From Microbulbifer sp. VAAF005 (GTDB taxonomy: Bacteria > Pseudomonadota > Gammaproteobacteria > Pseudomonadales > Cellvibrionaceae): a DNA stretch of 64,000 nucleotides. Made by a program: the position numbers and the translations under genes. This document shows, in pieces, positions 1 through 9,007 of the stretch. Below the pieces are notes generated by a model. It saw only the letters and a list, made by a program, of their open reading frames with translations. It was not told the origin of the DNA and ran no database searches. Positions within the stretch are counted from its first letter, which is position 1, and every line of letters starts with the position of its first letter. The stretch covers positions 1,526,001 through 1,590,000 of the forward strand of contig NZ_CP120233.1 in assembly GCF_030012985.1 (NCBI RefSeq), in the 5' to 3' direction.

Positions 1-737
1 GTTACGCAGAGGTCATCGATCTCGCGGGGCTCCATCTCAATCCACTGCCCGACGCGCACATGGGAGGGAATAAAGACGCTGCCGTAGCGCACACGCTTCA
101 AGCGGCTAACTCTAACTCCCTGGGACTCCCACAGACGACGTACCTCGCGGTTGCGGCCCTCCATCACTACGCAGTAGAACCAGCGGTTTTTACCTTCACC
201 ACCACTCTCTACAATGTCGGTAAAGCGCGCCGACCCATCATCCAACAACACGCCCTTGAGCAGACGCCGCCTCATTTCCTCATCCACATCGCCTTGGATT
301 CGAACCAAATATTCGCGGTCGATTACCGAGGAGGGGTGCATTAATTTATTGGCCAGCTCTCCGCTATTGGTAAACAGCAATAAACCACTGGTGTTGAAAT
401 CCAGACGCCCAACAGAAATCCAGCGGCCGGTTTTCAGTCTCGGCAGGCGATCGTAGACCGTCGGGCGGCCTTCAGGGTCGTGGCGGGAGCATATTTCCCC
501 AACCGGTTTGTTGTAGAGTATTACCCGGCAGCGATTCTGCTCTGCCGAAGGCAGCCGGCTACCATCAAACTCGATATGATCCGCGTCGGTTACACGCTCG
601 CCGAGCTCCGCCACTTTTCCATTTACGGTTACGCGGCCCGCATCAATTGCGCGCTCCATTTCACGGCGCGAACCGAGGCCGGTGCGTGCTAATACTTTCT
701 GTAATTTCTCGCCTGCTGGCGGGGTACCATCACTCAT
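1..737 (-). CDS. rluB: 23S rRNA pseudouridine synthase RluB (3' part cut by window edge)
   Basis: The first 245 codons of an RluB/RsuA-family pseudouridine synthase, which isomerises a uridine in 23S rRNA helix 80. Translation of the minus strand gives an N-terminal S4 RNA-binding domain (about residues 10-60, with [14 protein letters not shown]), then the catalytic core with the family motif [12 protein letters not shown] holding the nucleophilic Asp, and the C-terminal motif [13 protein letters not shown]. The ATG start overlaps the scpB stop (ATGA), so the two are translationally coupled. The order scpA-scpB-rluB is a standard gammaproteobacterial arrangement. RluB often has a long basic C-terminal tail, which would lie outside the window. 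Confidence 0.93.
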   Translation of the reverse strand, partial: MSDGTPPAGEKLQKVLARTGLGSRREMERAIDAGRVTVNGKVAELGERVTDADHIEFDGSRLPSAEQNRCRVILYNKPVGEICSRHDPEGRPTVYDRLPRLKTGRWISVGRLDFNTSGLLLFTNSGELANKLMHPSSVIDREYLVRIQGDVDEEMRRRLLKGVLLDDGSARFTDIVESGGEGKNRWFYCVVMEGRNREVRRLWESQGVRVSRLKRVRYGSVFIPSHVRVGQWIEMEPREIDDLCV

Positions 738-1909
738 GGGGTGGTGCTTTCCACTTGTACTACTTCTTTGGAATCTTCATCGACATCAGCATTTGCCTCC
801 ACCGACTTCTCGGCGACCTCTTCAGCTGTGTCGTCTTCGGCAAACATACTGCTGGGTGGTAACGTTGCCGTTAGAGAGTCCTCGCTCTCTTCTTCTGCTT
901 GCAGCGATTCAGCGCTGCTTTCCTCATCACTGTGAAGTTCACTCTCTTCACTAAGATCAACATCTATATCCAACTCCAAATCATCTTCAGAGTCTTCCTG
1001 CTCCATTTCCCACTGGATCTCTGCAGCCGCAGTTTCCACTGGGTCTTCCTCTGCATCCGTCTCGGCGGGCGCTACTTCGGCGTCTACTCCGGGCTCGGAC
1101 TCGGACTCGGACTCGGACTCGGACTCGGACTCGGACTCGGACTCGGACTCGGACTCGGCGCCTGATGCTTCAGCAGCAACTTCCTCAGCCAAAGCCTCTA
1201 CCAGGGCATCGTCTATATCTTCATGTTCGGCCGCAGGGGCTTCAGTAGAGGGTTCTGCCTCGGAGCCTTGCTCTGACTCAGAGCCTTCCGAAGCACTATT
1301 GTCCACCTCGGACTCTCCCTCCTCGGGAACCGGCTCTGGAGGCAAACCTTCCTGCTCCAGAATCTGGTTCAGACTCTCGATATCGCGGATCTCCGCCAGA
1401 GTCGGCAAATCATCCAGGGTGCTCAAATTAAAATAATCGAGAAACTCCCGGGTTGTTGCGTAGAGAGACGGCTTACCGGGCACGTCCCGCTGCCCCACAA
1501 CTTTAATCCAACCGCGCTCCAGCAGGGTTTTAACAATATGCGAACTCACCGCAACGCCGCGGATATCCTCGATATCACCACGGGTTACCGGCTGTCGATA
1601 AGCGATAATGGCAAGGGTCTCCAAGGTAGCACGGGAATACCGTTGCGCCTTTTCCTCCCACAGCCGATTCACCCATGGGGCCAGGTCTTCCGGCACTTGA
1701 AAACGCCAACCAGTCGCGACTTTCTTCAGTTCAAACCCTCGGTCAGCACAACTCTGGGCGATTTCTTCAAGCACATCTCTCAGGGTAGTCTTGGAGGGTT
1801 GCTCTTCCTCGTCCAGCAAAGACAACAGTTTTTCTTCACTGAGGGGCTGGCCAGCGGCCAACAGGGCGCCTTCGACGATTTTGCGCAGTAATTCGGGGGC
1901 GATTGTCAT
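734..1909 (-). CDS. scpB: Segregation and condensation protein B, with long acidic tail
   Basis: ScpB is the winged-helix (kite) subunit that binds ScpA and SMC in the bacterial condensin complex. Residues 1 to about 190 are the conserved double winged-helix part (motifs include [20 protein letters not shown] and a family-typical KTLLERGW). The remaining roughly 200 residues are a very acidic, low-complexity Ser/Glu/Asp tail, so the protein at 391 aa is about twice the usual length. Part of the tail is a pure Ser-Glu run encoded by a hexanucleotide tandem repeat (separate entry). It starts 10 bp after scpA and overlaps the rluB start. The tail looks intrinsically disordered; acidic tails on ScpB are known in related gammaproteobacteria but vary in length. 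Confidence 0.93.
   Translation of the reverse strand: MTIAPELLRKIVEGALLAAGQPLSEEKLLSLLDEEEQPSKTTLRDVLEEIAQSCADRGFELKKVATGWRFQVPEDLAPWVNRLWEEKAQRYSRATLETLAIIAYRQPVTRGDIEDIRGVAVSSHIVKTLLERGWIKVVGQRDVPGKPSLYATTREFLDYFNLSTLDDLPTLAEIRDIESLNQILEQEGLPPEPVPEEGESEVDNSASEGSESEQGSEAEPSTEAPAAEHEDIDDALVEALAEEVAAEASGAESESESESESESESESESESEPGVDAEVAPAETDAEEDPVETAAAEIQWEMEQEDSEDDLELDIDVDLSEESELHSDEESSAESLQAEEESEDSLTATLPPSSMFAEDDTAEEVAEKSVEANADVDEDSKEVVQVESTTP
1094..1158. repeat. Hexanucleotide tandem repeat (CTCGGA)n inside scpB
   Basis: Nearly eleven uninterrupted copies of CTCGGA on the plus strand, which read as alternating Ser-Glu codons in scpB on the minus strand. The unit is six bases, so gain or loss of copies changes tail length without breaking the frame. 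Confidence 0.95.
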
Positions 1910-1919
1910 CTTCTATTTT

Positions 1920-2942
1920 CTAACTCGAATACATTTCCGACGCTTTATCCGAGGCCTCTACAGCGTCCTCTGGATCTTCAACCTCTTCGAGAGTCTGATC
2001 CTCAAGCTCGCTGCCAGTACCGTCTTCGCTTTCACTACTGTGGGTAGCAGCGCGAGCACGCACGTGGATCGGGCCAAAAGCTTCATTCTGCACCAGCTCC
2101 ACCAGAGACTCTTTTACCAGCTCCATCACTGCCAGGAAGGTCACTACGACACCGAGGCGACCCTCCTCAACGGTAAACAGGCTGACAAATGGCACAAACT
2201 GGCCGTGGCGGATCTTATCCAGCACCTGGGTCATACGCTCGCGGGTGGACAACTTCTCCCGCTCAACCTGGTGGCTCTCAAACATATCCGCACGCCGCAG
2301 CACATCAGCCAGGGCGACCAGGACTTCTTTCAAGTCAATTTCAGGGTCGGGGCGTGTGATACTTCGATCGGGAGCCTCTGCGTTGGCCTGATGGACATCC
2401 CGGCCAACACGGGGGATTTCATCGAGATCCTCAGCCGCAGTTTTGAAGCGCTCATACTCCTGCAAACGGCGAATCAGAGCCGCGCGGGGGTCCTCGCCCT
2501 CTTCCTCCTCCGCTTCAGGCGGTCGCGGCAACAACATCCGCGACTTTATTTCCGCCAACATAGCGGCCATGACCAGATACTCGGCGGCCAAGTCAAAGCG
2601 AATTGCCGTCATCATCTCCACATACGCCATATATTGATGGGTGATGTCGGAGACGTTGATCTCGAGAATATCCAGGTTTTGGCGGCGAATCAGGTATAGC
2701 AGGAGATCCAGAGGCCCCTCGAAAGCCTCCAGAACAACTTCCAAAGCATCTGGTGGAATAAAGAGATCCTGCGGGAGGTCGTTAAAGATTTCGCCCTGCA
2801 CCAAGGCCAGGGGGGAATCCTCATCCGAGTCCTGGCCCGGCGATTCCGCATTGCCAGCCTGGGCAGAAGCTTCATCATCGCTCGCCGCAACCTCGGCCAG
2901 CACTTGCTCCTCGACCTCTGCTAGTAACTCATCACTGGACAC
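1920..2942 (-). CDS. scpA: Segregation and condensation protein A
   Basis: ScpA is the kleisin subunit that bridges SMC heads and recruits ScpB during chromosome compaction and segregation. The protein is 340 aa. Residues 1-65 are an acidic, poorly conserved extension; the kleisin part begins at about residue 68 with FEGPLDLLLYLIRRQNLDI, a clear family signature, followed by YLVMAAMLAEIKSRMLLP and a C-terminal winged helix with the motif VTFLAVMELVKESLVEL. A short acidic tail follows. It lies between a YciO-like gene and scpB, the usual order. Confidence 0.94.
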   Translation of the reverse strand: MSSDELLAEVEEQVLAEVAASDDEASAQAGNAESPGQDSDEDSPLALVQGEIFNDLPQDLFIPPDALEVVLEAFEGPLDLLLYLIRRQNLDILEINVSDITHQYMAYVEMMTAIRFDLAAEYLVMAAMLAEIKSRMLLPRPPEAEEEEGEDPRAALIRRLQEYERFKTAAEDLDEIPRVGRDVHQANAEAPDRSITRPDPEIDLKEVLVALADVLRRADMFESHQVEREKLSTRERMTQVLDKIRHGQFVPFVSLFTVEEGRLGVVVTFLAVMELVKESLVELVQNEAFGPIHVRARAATHSSESEDGTGSELEDQTLEEVEDPEDAVEASDKASEMYSS

Positions 2943-2995
2943 CCTGCCCCACCCTCAATCGTGCAAACGCGCGATTATACACGGCGCCGCAGCTT

Positions 2996-3619
2996 TCAGC
3001 CGAGTATTTCGTCAGTTGCCCCACATCCCTGGCGAATCAGTTGGGGCTCATCACCCGTCAGGTCGATCACGGTGGTGGGCTCCAACCCGCAGAAACCGCC
3101 ATCGATAACCAATTCCACTTGGTGCTCCAGGGTATCGCGGATATCGTAAGGTTCGGTTAGGGGCTGTTCTTCGCCGGGCATAATCAGGCTACAGCTCATC
3201 AACGGCTCGCCCAATTCTTCAATCAGGGCCAGGGCGATGGGATTATCCGGCACGCGAATACCGATGGTCTTGCGCTTCGGATGAATTAACCTGCGCGGCA
3301 CCTCGGCGGTCGCCGGCATAATAAAGGTATAGGAACCCGGCGTATGATTCTTTAACAGCCTAAACATCTGATTGTCGACCTTCGCATAGGTCGCCAGCTC
3401 CGATAGGTCTCGGCACATCAATGTGAAGTTGTGCTGCTTGTCCAGTTGGCGCACCCCTCGAATGCGCTCAACCGCCAGCTTCTCTCCCAGTCGACAGCCT
3501 ATGGCGTAAGCTGAATCGGTGGGAAAAACAATAACGCCCCCTTGGGCGACGATCTCTGCTGCCTGAGTGATCAGGCGGCCTTGAGGATTATCCGGATGAA
3601 TCTGAAAAAACTGCGCCAC
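2996..3619 (-). CDS. YciO/Sua5/YrdC-family L-threonylcarbamoyladenylate synthase-like protein
   Basis: A member of the YrdC/Sua5 superfamily, closest in layout to YciO (about 207 aa, no C-terminal Sua5 domain). The core shows GGVIVFPTDSAYAIGC and the KR.IGIRVPDNPIALALIEELG region that forms the nucleotide-binding cleft, ending with TVIDLTGDEPQLIRQG. YrdC proteins make threonylcarbamoyl-AMP for tRNA t6A; the exact role of the YciO branch is less certain. I chose the GTG at 3619 because a G-rich Shine-Dalgarno-like run lies just upstream and homologues start near VAQFFQIHP; an in-frame ATG at 3664 would add 15 unconserved residues. It sits directly upstream of scpA. Confidence 0.85.
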   Translation of the reverse strand: MAQFFQIHPDNPQGRLITQAAEIVAQGGVIVFPTDSAYAIGCRLGEKLAVERIRGVRQLDKQHNFTLMCRDLSELATYAKVDNQMFRLLKNHTPGSYTFIMPATAEVPRRLIHPKRKTIGIRVPDNPIALALIEELGEPLMSCSLIMPGEEQPLTEPYDIRDTLEHQVELVIDGGFCGLEPTTVIDLTGDEPQLIRQGCGATDEILG

Positions 3620-3711
3620 AAAGCCCCCCAAAAGCCTTACCGATTGAAAATACCTCACTGCCATCCACCAGGCTTAAAGCCGGACGATGGCCCCCAATTC
3701 ACAAGCCGGAA

Positions 3712-4668
3712 TTAGGGCAGCGAAACGTGACCCCGCTGTTCCCGGTGCAGAGTGTGCCACAGATTCCACACCGGCTCGACGTCTGCGGGCAACCTGACAC
3801 AACCCAATTCACGCCAGGGCTGCTCCGGCTGGTGAAAATCGCTGCCAAGAGAGCAGTATGGCATCGATTTGCCCGCCGCTTCCGCGGCCGAGAGTAACAA
3901 TTTCTTTAACTCTCGGGTCTGTGTCGGGTTTTGCCGACCGCACAGCAACTCTATCGCATCCCCATTTTCTTCAAGAAAAGCCCCCAGCAGTCGCAATAAC
4001 TGTGTGCGGGTCAATCCGTACTTAAGCGGATGGGCCAATACCGCACAACCACCAGCACTGTGAATAGTAGCGATGGTCTCACCTAACTGGGGCCACTCAA
4101 CCTTTACGTCTCCTACTTTGCCAGCCCCCAAGTAACGCTTAAACGCCTTACCGGTATCATCTATATGACCAGCTTCCACCAGCCATCGCGCGAAATGGGG
4201 TCTACCCAATACGGAGTCACCCGCCAGGGCGCGCCCACCCTCCAAGGCACCGCTAAAGCCACGCTTCTCCAGCTTTTCCGCGATACGCTCTGCCCGCTCC
4301 TCGCGCAACTGCTCACGCAGCTGAATGGCTTCTTGCAGAGGCCCCGATTCGGGATTGATGTTCAGGCCTACAATATGTACGGGTCTACGCCCCCAAAGAC
4401 TGGAGAACTCAATCCCCGCCACCACATCTACGCCCAAACAGTCACCTTCCTGTTGAGCCTCAGGCACACCATCGACCGTATCGTGGTCGGTCAGGGCGAG
4501 CATCGTCACACCTTGGGATTTCGCTCTCGACACCAGCTGCGCAGGACTTAAAATACCGTCAGACGCGGTACTGTGGCAGTGCAGATCTACCAGGTCTGTA
4601 TTCAAATCGGCTGAAAGGGTCTTCAACAACAGGCTCTCACTCAGTTCGACGATGAAAAAGATCGCCAT
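3712..4668 (-). CDS. PHP-domain phosphoesterase, YciV/RNase AM-like
   Basis: A polymerase-and-histidinol-phosphatase domain protein. The metal-binding signature residues are all visible: DLHCHSTASDG near the N-terminus, TDHDTVDGV about 40 residues on, AHPLKYGL in the middle and GSDFH near the C-terminus. Homologues of this length next to yciO are YciV (RNase AM), a 3',5'-nucleotide phosphatase/5'-3' exonuclease that matures the 5' ends of rRNAs. The ATG at 4668 follows an AAAAGACGG stretch; an in-frame GTG at 4716 would extend it by 16 residues. Divergent from the gene at 4865. Confidence 0.85.
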   Translation of the reverse strand: MAIFFIVELSESLLLKTLSADLNTDLVDLHCHSTASDGILSPAQLVSRAKSQGVTMLALTDHDTVDGVPEAQQEGDCLGVDVVAGIEFSSLWGRRPVHIVGLNINPESGPLQEAIQLREQLREERAERIAEKLEKRGFSGALEGGRALAGDSVLGRPHFARWLVEAGHIDDTGKAFKRYLGAGKVGDVKVEWPQLGETIATIHSAGGCAVLAHPLKYGLTRTQLLRLLGAFLEENGDAIELLCGRQNPTQTRELKKLLLSAAEAAGKSMPYCSLGSDFHQPEQPWRELGCVRLPADVEPVWNLWHTLHREQRGHVSLP

Positions 4669-4864
4669 ATCCGTCTTTTCAGGAACAATCGCCCTATTGC
4701 GCTGTCTATGCGGCACTCGGCGTTTTCAGGGATAAGGCCCGGACTAGCAGTCACTCACAGGTGACTCGCCAGGGCCGAAGTCTGACAGTAGTTTTGTCAG
4801 CGGGGAAATTGAACGGGCAATCAGCCCCACCAGTTTCCAGCGGGCATTATCACCGGAATTGAGT

Positions 4865-5584
4865 ATGACCGAAACGAATTCGACCACGACATCTCCCGAG
4901 AAGCCTAAAAAGGAAGGGTTTCTCAGCAATATTGCCTTCAATGTCATTATTCCGACATTGATACTGACCAAGCTTTCCGGGGATGACTGGTTGGGCCCAA
5001 CCTGGGCATTGATAGTGGCCCTGGCCTTCCCGCTGGGCTATGGCCTTCGCGACCTGCTGCGCCTGGGCAAGGTCAATTTCTTCTCAGCCCTCGGGTTTAT
5101 TGGCATCCTGCTCACTGGCGGCATCAGCTTGCTCAAGCTGGACCCGCAGTATATTGCGATTAAGGAAGCTGCAATCCCAGGCCTACTGGGTGTTGCCACG
5201 GCACTATCCGTTTACACCCGCTGGCCGCTGGTCAAAACCCTGCTGTACAACGATCAAATTCTGAATACGACAAAGATCGCCGAGTCATTACAGGCCAATG
5301 GTAACCAGCCAGCCTTCGACCGCACTTTGCGCCAGACTTCATGGATCGTTGCCGGGTCATTCTTTTTCTCCTCGGCGCTGAATTACATTCTCGCCAAAAT
5401 GATCGTCACCAGCCCGCCGGGCACAGAGGCCTACAACACCGAGCTGGGCGAAATGACCGCCTATGGATATCTGGTTATTGCGATCCCATCAACCCTGATT
5501 CTGATGGGTGCACTCTTTTTCCTGTTCTCCCGTATCGGCAAGCTGACCGGGTTGAAGCTGGAAGAAGTGATGGTCGCGCAATAA
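4865..5584 (+). CDS. VC0807-type multi-pass inner-membrane protein
   Basis: A 239-aa membrane protein with five or six hydrophobic segments (for example IAFNVIIPTLILTKL, WALIVALAFPLGYGL, FFSALGFIGILLTGG and a last one near residues 200-225). The wording LTGGI..L.LD and IKEAAIPGLLG matches what I recall of the uncharacterised VC0807 family, seen in pseudomonads and vibrios. No catalytic motif is visible and the function is unknown. I start at the ATG at 4865, two codons into a longer TTG-started frame. The next gene, yciI, follows after 33 bp and is probably co-transcribed. Confidence 0.75.
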   Translation: MTETNSTTTSPEKPKKEGFLSNIAFNVIIPTLILTKLSGDDWLGPTWALIVALAFPLGYGLRDLLRLGKVNFFSALGFIGILLTGGISLLKLDPQYIAIKEAAIPGLLGVATALSVYTRWPLVKTLLYNDQILNTTKIAESLQANGNQPAFDRTLRQTSWIVAGSFFFSSALNYILAKMIVTSPPGTEAYNTELGEMTAYGYLVIAIPSTLILMGALFFLFSRIGKLTGLKLEEVMVAQ

Positions 5585-5617
5585 CACCTAAAAAAACTAA
5601 CAAGAGCATTCAAAACA

Positions 5618-5917
5618 ATGTGGTACGCAATCATCAGTGAAGATGTTAGCGATAGTCTCCCTTTACGCAAAAAAGCCCGCGCCGGTCATTTGGCCCGACT
5701 CAACCTTCTCAAAGATGAAGGTCGTCTCCTGGCTGCCGGCCCAAACCCCAGCATCGACAGCGAAGAGCCCGGTGAAGCCGGCTTTACCGGCAGTCTGGTA
5801 ATTGCTGAATTCCCCTCTTTGGAGGAGGCCAAAGCCTGGGCTGACAGTGACCCCTATATCGAAGCAGGCGTCTATGCGTCGGTTACAGTCAAGCCCTACA
5901 AGCTTGTACTGCCCTGA
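5618..5917 (+). CDS. yciI: YciI family protein
   Basis: A 99-aa ferredoxin-like alpha/beta protein of the YciI family. It opens with [10 protein letters not shown] and carries the conserved His of RAGHLARL and the Asp/His-type pattern [18 protein letters not shown] at the C-terminus. YciI proteins have a putative His-Asp active site but no settled reaction. In enterobacteria yciI lies near septation gene yciB, so its position behind a membrane-protein gene is reminiscent of that arrangement. An A-rich, weak Shine-Dalgarno precedes the ATG. Confidence 0.88.
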   Translation: MWYAIISEDVSDSLPLRKKARAGHLARLNLLKDEGRLLAAGPNPSIDSEEPGEAGFTGSLVIAEFPSLEEAKAWADSDPYIEAGVYASVTVKPYKLVLP

Positions 5918-5947
5918 TAAAAACTCTAACTAACAAGCTGCATCACA

Positions 5948-6628
5948 ATGAAGAAATTACTGTCCGGTGTGCTCGCCGTAGCGCTGTTGAACTCAGCGCC
6001 AGCAGCACTTGCAGCGGAGACCCGCTATATTACCGACCAACTTCACGTGCCCATGCGCTCTGGCAAAGGCAATGAATTCCGGATTCTGCACCGCGGCCTG
6101 GCCAGTGGTACCGAACTGGCTCTGCTCGAAGATGCCGCCTCAGACGGCTGGGCAAAAGTGCGCACCCCCAACGGCACTGAGGGCTGGATCAGACGCCAAT
6201 ACTTGGTCAGTGAGCCCGTGGCAAAACTAAAGCTGGCAACTGCAGAAGCCAACCTGGCCCGCTTTGAAAAAATGGAAGGTAACCTGGGGGGAGAAGTTCG
6301 CCGGCTGGAGACAGAAAACGGCGAACTGAATAGCGCCCTGACCTCTGCCCAGCAGCAGAGCCAGGAATTGGCCGCCGAACTCAAGAGCCTGAAATCCCTT
6401 TCTGCCGACGCAATATCGCTCAACGATCGCCATCAAAAACTCCTGCATCAGTACGAATTACTGAAACAGGAAAAAAGCATGGCGGAAGCGGAAATTCAGC
6501 GTCTGTCCGGTAGCGATGCCCGCAAGTGGCAAGTGTACGGTGCCCTATCCGTTGTATTAGGCGCTATTCTGGCGATGATTGCCCCCCATGTGCGCCCGCG
6601 CAAACGCAATTCCGAGTGGGCCAACTGA
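5948..6628 (+). CDS. TIGR04211-type SH3 domain protein, membrane anchored
   Basis: The 226-aa protein has a Sec signal peptide (residues 1-22, ending ALAAE), a bacterial SH3 domain at about 25-90 (YITDQLHVPMRSGKG, then EGWIRRQYL), a coiled coil at about 95-185 rich in Glu, Leu and Gln, and a C-terminal transmembrane helix (VYGALSVVLGAILAMIAP) followed by a basic tail. This order is that of the TIGR04211 family found across gammaproteobacteria. The SH3 part is expected in the periplasm, probably at the cell wall; the partner is unknown. Confidence 0.88.
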   Translation: MKKLLSGVLAVALLNSAPAALAAETRYITDQLHVPMRSGKGNEFRILHRGLASGTELALLEDAASDGWAKVRTPNGTEGWIRRQYLVSEPVAKLKLATAEANLARFEKMEGNLGGEVRRLETENGELNSALTSAQQQSQELAAELKSLKSLSADAISLNDRHQKLLHQYELLKQEKSMAEAEIQRLSGSDARKWQVYGALSVVLGAILAMIAPHVRPRKRNSEWAN

Positions 6629-6782
6629 TCTCCCTCGCTACAACCAAAATCGCTTACTATACGCCTGTGGGAATGTTGAAAAGCATCCCTCAGGCAGCGA
6701 TATTCAAATACTTTCTCTCTACCTACAACCATACGCTGGCACAGAGGTAAACCGATTACCCCCGGACACTCAAAGGACACGG

Positions 6783-7376
6783 ATGATGCGTAAATTAGTT
6801 ATTTTTCTTTTCTGTACTCTATTCAGCCTTCCGCTATTTGCCCAAAACCCTCAGGTGAAACTAGAAACTGATCTCGGGGTTATTCGTATTGAGCTATATG
6901 CCAAGCAAGCACCAGTCACCGTAGAGAACTTCCTCGCTTATACCGATAGCGGCTTCTACGATGGAATTATCTTTCACCGTGTTGTGCCTGGATTTGTCGT
7001 CCAAGCCGGTGGTTTCACTTTTGATTTCCAAAGAAAAGAAACTCGCGACGCTATCGCCAACGAGTCAGCTAACGGACTCCAAAACCTGCGTGGCACCCTT
7101 TCCATGGCGCGCACAAACGATCCCGATAGTGCCACGTCCCAGTTTTTTATTAACCTGGTAGATAACACCCGTCTGGATGCCAGCGAGGATAAACCTGGCT
7201 ACGCAGTTTTTGGCAAGGTTATCGAGGGAATGGATATCGTAGAAAAAATTGAGCGGGAACCCCGTGGCCTTTATCGCAGGCACCCAGAGGCCCCCAATAC
7301 TCCGATTCGGATTCTTTCCGCAAAACGAATTACAACCAGCGACAACACAGTCGCTGAACACAGCAAGGGAGAATAA
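6783..7376 (+). CDS. Periplasmic cyclophilin-type peptidyl-prolyl cis-trans isomerase
   Basis: A cyclophilin that catalyses cis-trans isomerisation of X-Pro bonds. Residues 1 to about 21 form a signal peptide (LVIFLFCTLFSLPLFA), so it should be exported like PpiA. The core shows GVIRIELYAKQAPVTVENF, GIIFHRVVPGFVVQAGGF (active-site Arg in FHR), the LSMARTNDPDSATSQFFI stretch and YAVFGKVIEGMDIVEKI. The tail after residue 170 is variable. The pdxJ start follows only 3 bp after the stop, and it heads a tight four-gene operon running to 9786. Confidence 0.93.
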   Translation: MMRKLVIFLFCTLFSLPLFAQNPQVKLETDLGVIRIELYAKQAPVTVENFLAYTDSGFYDGIIFHRVVPGFVVQAGGFTFDFQRKETRDAIANESANGLQNLRGTLSMARTNDPDSATSQFFINLVDNTRLDASEDKPGYAVFGKVIEGMDIVEKIEREPRGLYRRHPEAPNTPIRILSAKRITTSDNTVAEHSKGE

Positions 7377-7379
7377 GCA

Positions 7380-8138
7380 TTGATCGCTCTCAGCGTAAAC
7401 CTCAATAAAATTGCCTTAATCCGCAACTCCCGCGAGGGCAATTTTCCCGACGTAATCGCCCACGGACGCACTTGCCTTGATGCCGGAGCCCAGGGGCTGA
7501 CTGTACACCCCCGCCCAGACCAAAGACATATTCGTCCAGGGGATGTGCGCGACCTGGCAAAACTCTGCGCCAGCCGCAAGAACATAGAGTTCAACGTTGA
7601 AGGCAACCCCTTCGCCGCTCCCCTGGGGGACTACCCCGGTCTAATACCACTGGCTTTGGAAACCAAACCAGACCAATGCACTTTGGTCCCCGACACCAAT
7701 GATCAGCTCACTTCTGACCACGGCTTTGACCTCAAACAGGATGGAGATCGATTAGTTCCGATAATTGATCAACTTAAAAATGCCGGGATACGTGTCAGCC
7801 TGTTTATGGACCCAGACCTGGACCAGATCAGCCTGGCCAAACAGGTCGGGGCTGACCGTATTGAGCTCTACACAGGCCCCTATGCCGAAGCCGTAACCAA
7901 ACAGAGCCCAGAGCTGGAAACAATTTTCTCTGCCCACTGTGCCGCCGCTGAGCACGCACATCAGCTGGGACTGGGGATTAATGCCGGCCATGACCTCAAC
8001 CTGGTTAACCTACCGCGCTATCGAACATTACCGGGCTTGCAGGAAGTCTCCATAGGCCACGCCTTTACTGTCGATGCTATCAGCATGGGCCTGGAGAATG
8101 CCGTTAACGCCTACGTCGACTGCCTCGCTGGTAGCTGA
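7380..8138 (+). CDS. pdxJ: Pyridoxine 5'-phosphate synthase, Bacteroidetes-like PdxJ type
   Basis: PdxJ condenses 3-amino-2-oxopropyl phosphate with deoxyxylulose 5-phosphate to give pyridoxine 5'-phosphate, the last step of DXP-dependent vitamin B6 synthesis. The TIM-barrel motifs are clear: LSVNLNKIALIRNSREGN, GLTVHPRPDQRHIRP, LFMDPDLDQI, LGINAGHDLNLVNL, EVSIGHAFT. The wording (HPRPDxRHI, INAGHDLNLVNL) resembles the Bacteroidetes-type enzyme rather than the usual proteobacterial one (HLREDRRHI, VNAGHGLNY). It starts at a TTG and overlaps the next gene (TGATG). Gammaproteobacterial pdxJ normally sits with recO/acpS, so this may be an extra or replaced copy. Confidence 0.9.
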   Translation: MIALSVNLNKIALIRNSREGNFPDVIAHGRTCLDAGAQGLTVHPRPDQRHIRPGDVRDLAKLCASRKNIEFNVEGNPFAAPLGDYPGLIPLALETKPDQCTLVPDTNDQLTSDHGFDLKQDGDRLVPIIDQLKNAGIRVSLFMDPDLDQISLAKQVGADRIELYTGPYAEAVTKQSPELETIFSAHCAAAEHAHQLGLGINAGHDLNLVNLPRYRTLPGLQEVSIGHAFTVDAISMGLENAVNAYVDCLAGS

Positions 8139-9007
8139 TGCAAAGCCTCAATATTATTGGCGCGGGCCGCCTTGGCAAAACCCTGGGGCGGCTGTGGCAG
8201 GAGAGCGGTGTATTCGAGATACAGTCAATTTACAACCGCAGTCTCGAAAGTGGAAAAAGTGCCTGTCGATTTATCGGTGCAGGCAATGCTGTCGATTCCC
8301 TCTCAGCAATGCCTTCAGCAGACCTATGGCTGATTGGTTGTATCGATAGTGAAATCGCTATATTTGCGCAGAAACTTGCCGATAGCGGGCTGGTCGACGA
8401 GCGCACTATTATATTCCACTGCAGTGGCGCTCTCAGCTCTAAAGAACTAGCCCCCTTGAGACCCGCTCTGGTTGCCAGTGCTCACCCGGTTCACAGTTTT
8501 GCCGAACCGGAAACCTCACTGCAAACATTTGCCAAAACCAGCGTCGCTGTCGAAGGGGATAGCCATGCAGTAGAGGTTATTTCTGTGGCTTTTGCAGCCA
8601 TTGGCTGTGAAACACTGGCTATTGATCCCCTCAACAAGTCTCTGTACCACGCTGGATCAGTGATCGCCTCCAACTACCTCACCACCCTAATGGACCTGAG
8701 CTTACAAAGCTTTGCAGCCGCTGGCATAGAGCGGGACAGTGCTCTTCGCCTGTTGGCGCCGATTGTTTCACAGACTCTGCAAAACAATTTGGAGCTGGGA
8801 CCAGAGAGGTCGCTGACAGGTCCCATTGCCAGGGGGGATGTGGAAACCGTTGGAGCCCAGGTGGAAAGCCTTGCATCAGTAGATAGCCAACTGGCACTTT
8901 GCTATCGCCATCTGGGCCTCGCCTGTGTAGAGTTGGCGCGGCGCGGCTCGCTCTCACCTGAGAGCGCAGCCAGATTGATCGAACTGCTGAGTGAGCCAAC
9001 GCGGTGA
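8138..9007 (+). CDS. Rossmann-like plus DUF2520 dehydrogenase-type protein
   Basis: A 289-aa protein with an N-terminal NAD(P)-binding fold starting at residue 4 (IIGAGRLGKTLGRLW) and a C-terminal alpha-helical DUF2520 domain (about 140-280), with the hinge HPVHSFA..ETSL typical of this family. The layout resembles 6-phosphogluconate- or pyrroline-5-carboxylate-reductase-type enzymes. The substrate is unknown; elsewhere this family often travels with pantothenate genes. It overlaps both neighbours (TGATG in front, GTGA behind), so it is translated as part of the ppi-pdxJ-trmH operon. Confidence 0.85.
   Translation: MQSLNIIGAGRLGKTLGRLWQESGVFEIQSIYNRSLESGKSACRFIGAGNAVDSLSAMPSADLWLIGCIDSEIAIFAQKLADSGLVDERTIIFHCSGALSSKELAPLRPALVASAHPVHSFAEPETSLQTFAKTSVAVEGDSHAVEVISVAFAAIGCETLAIDPLNKSLYHAGSVIASNYLTTLMDLSLQSFAAAGIERDSALRLLAPIVSQTLQNNLELGPERSLTGPIARGDVETVGAQVESLASVDSQLALCYRHLGLACVELARRGSLSPESAARLIELLSEPTR

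Noticed and set aside
899..1165. Plus-strand frame ending in a Leu-Gly repeat
   Set aside because: It is the antisense reading of the scpB Ser-Glu hexamer repeat.
1791..2699. 302-codon plus-strand frame
   Set aside because: Antisense shadow of scpA/scpB with no ribosome site or known motif.
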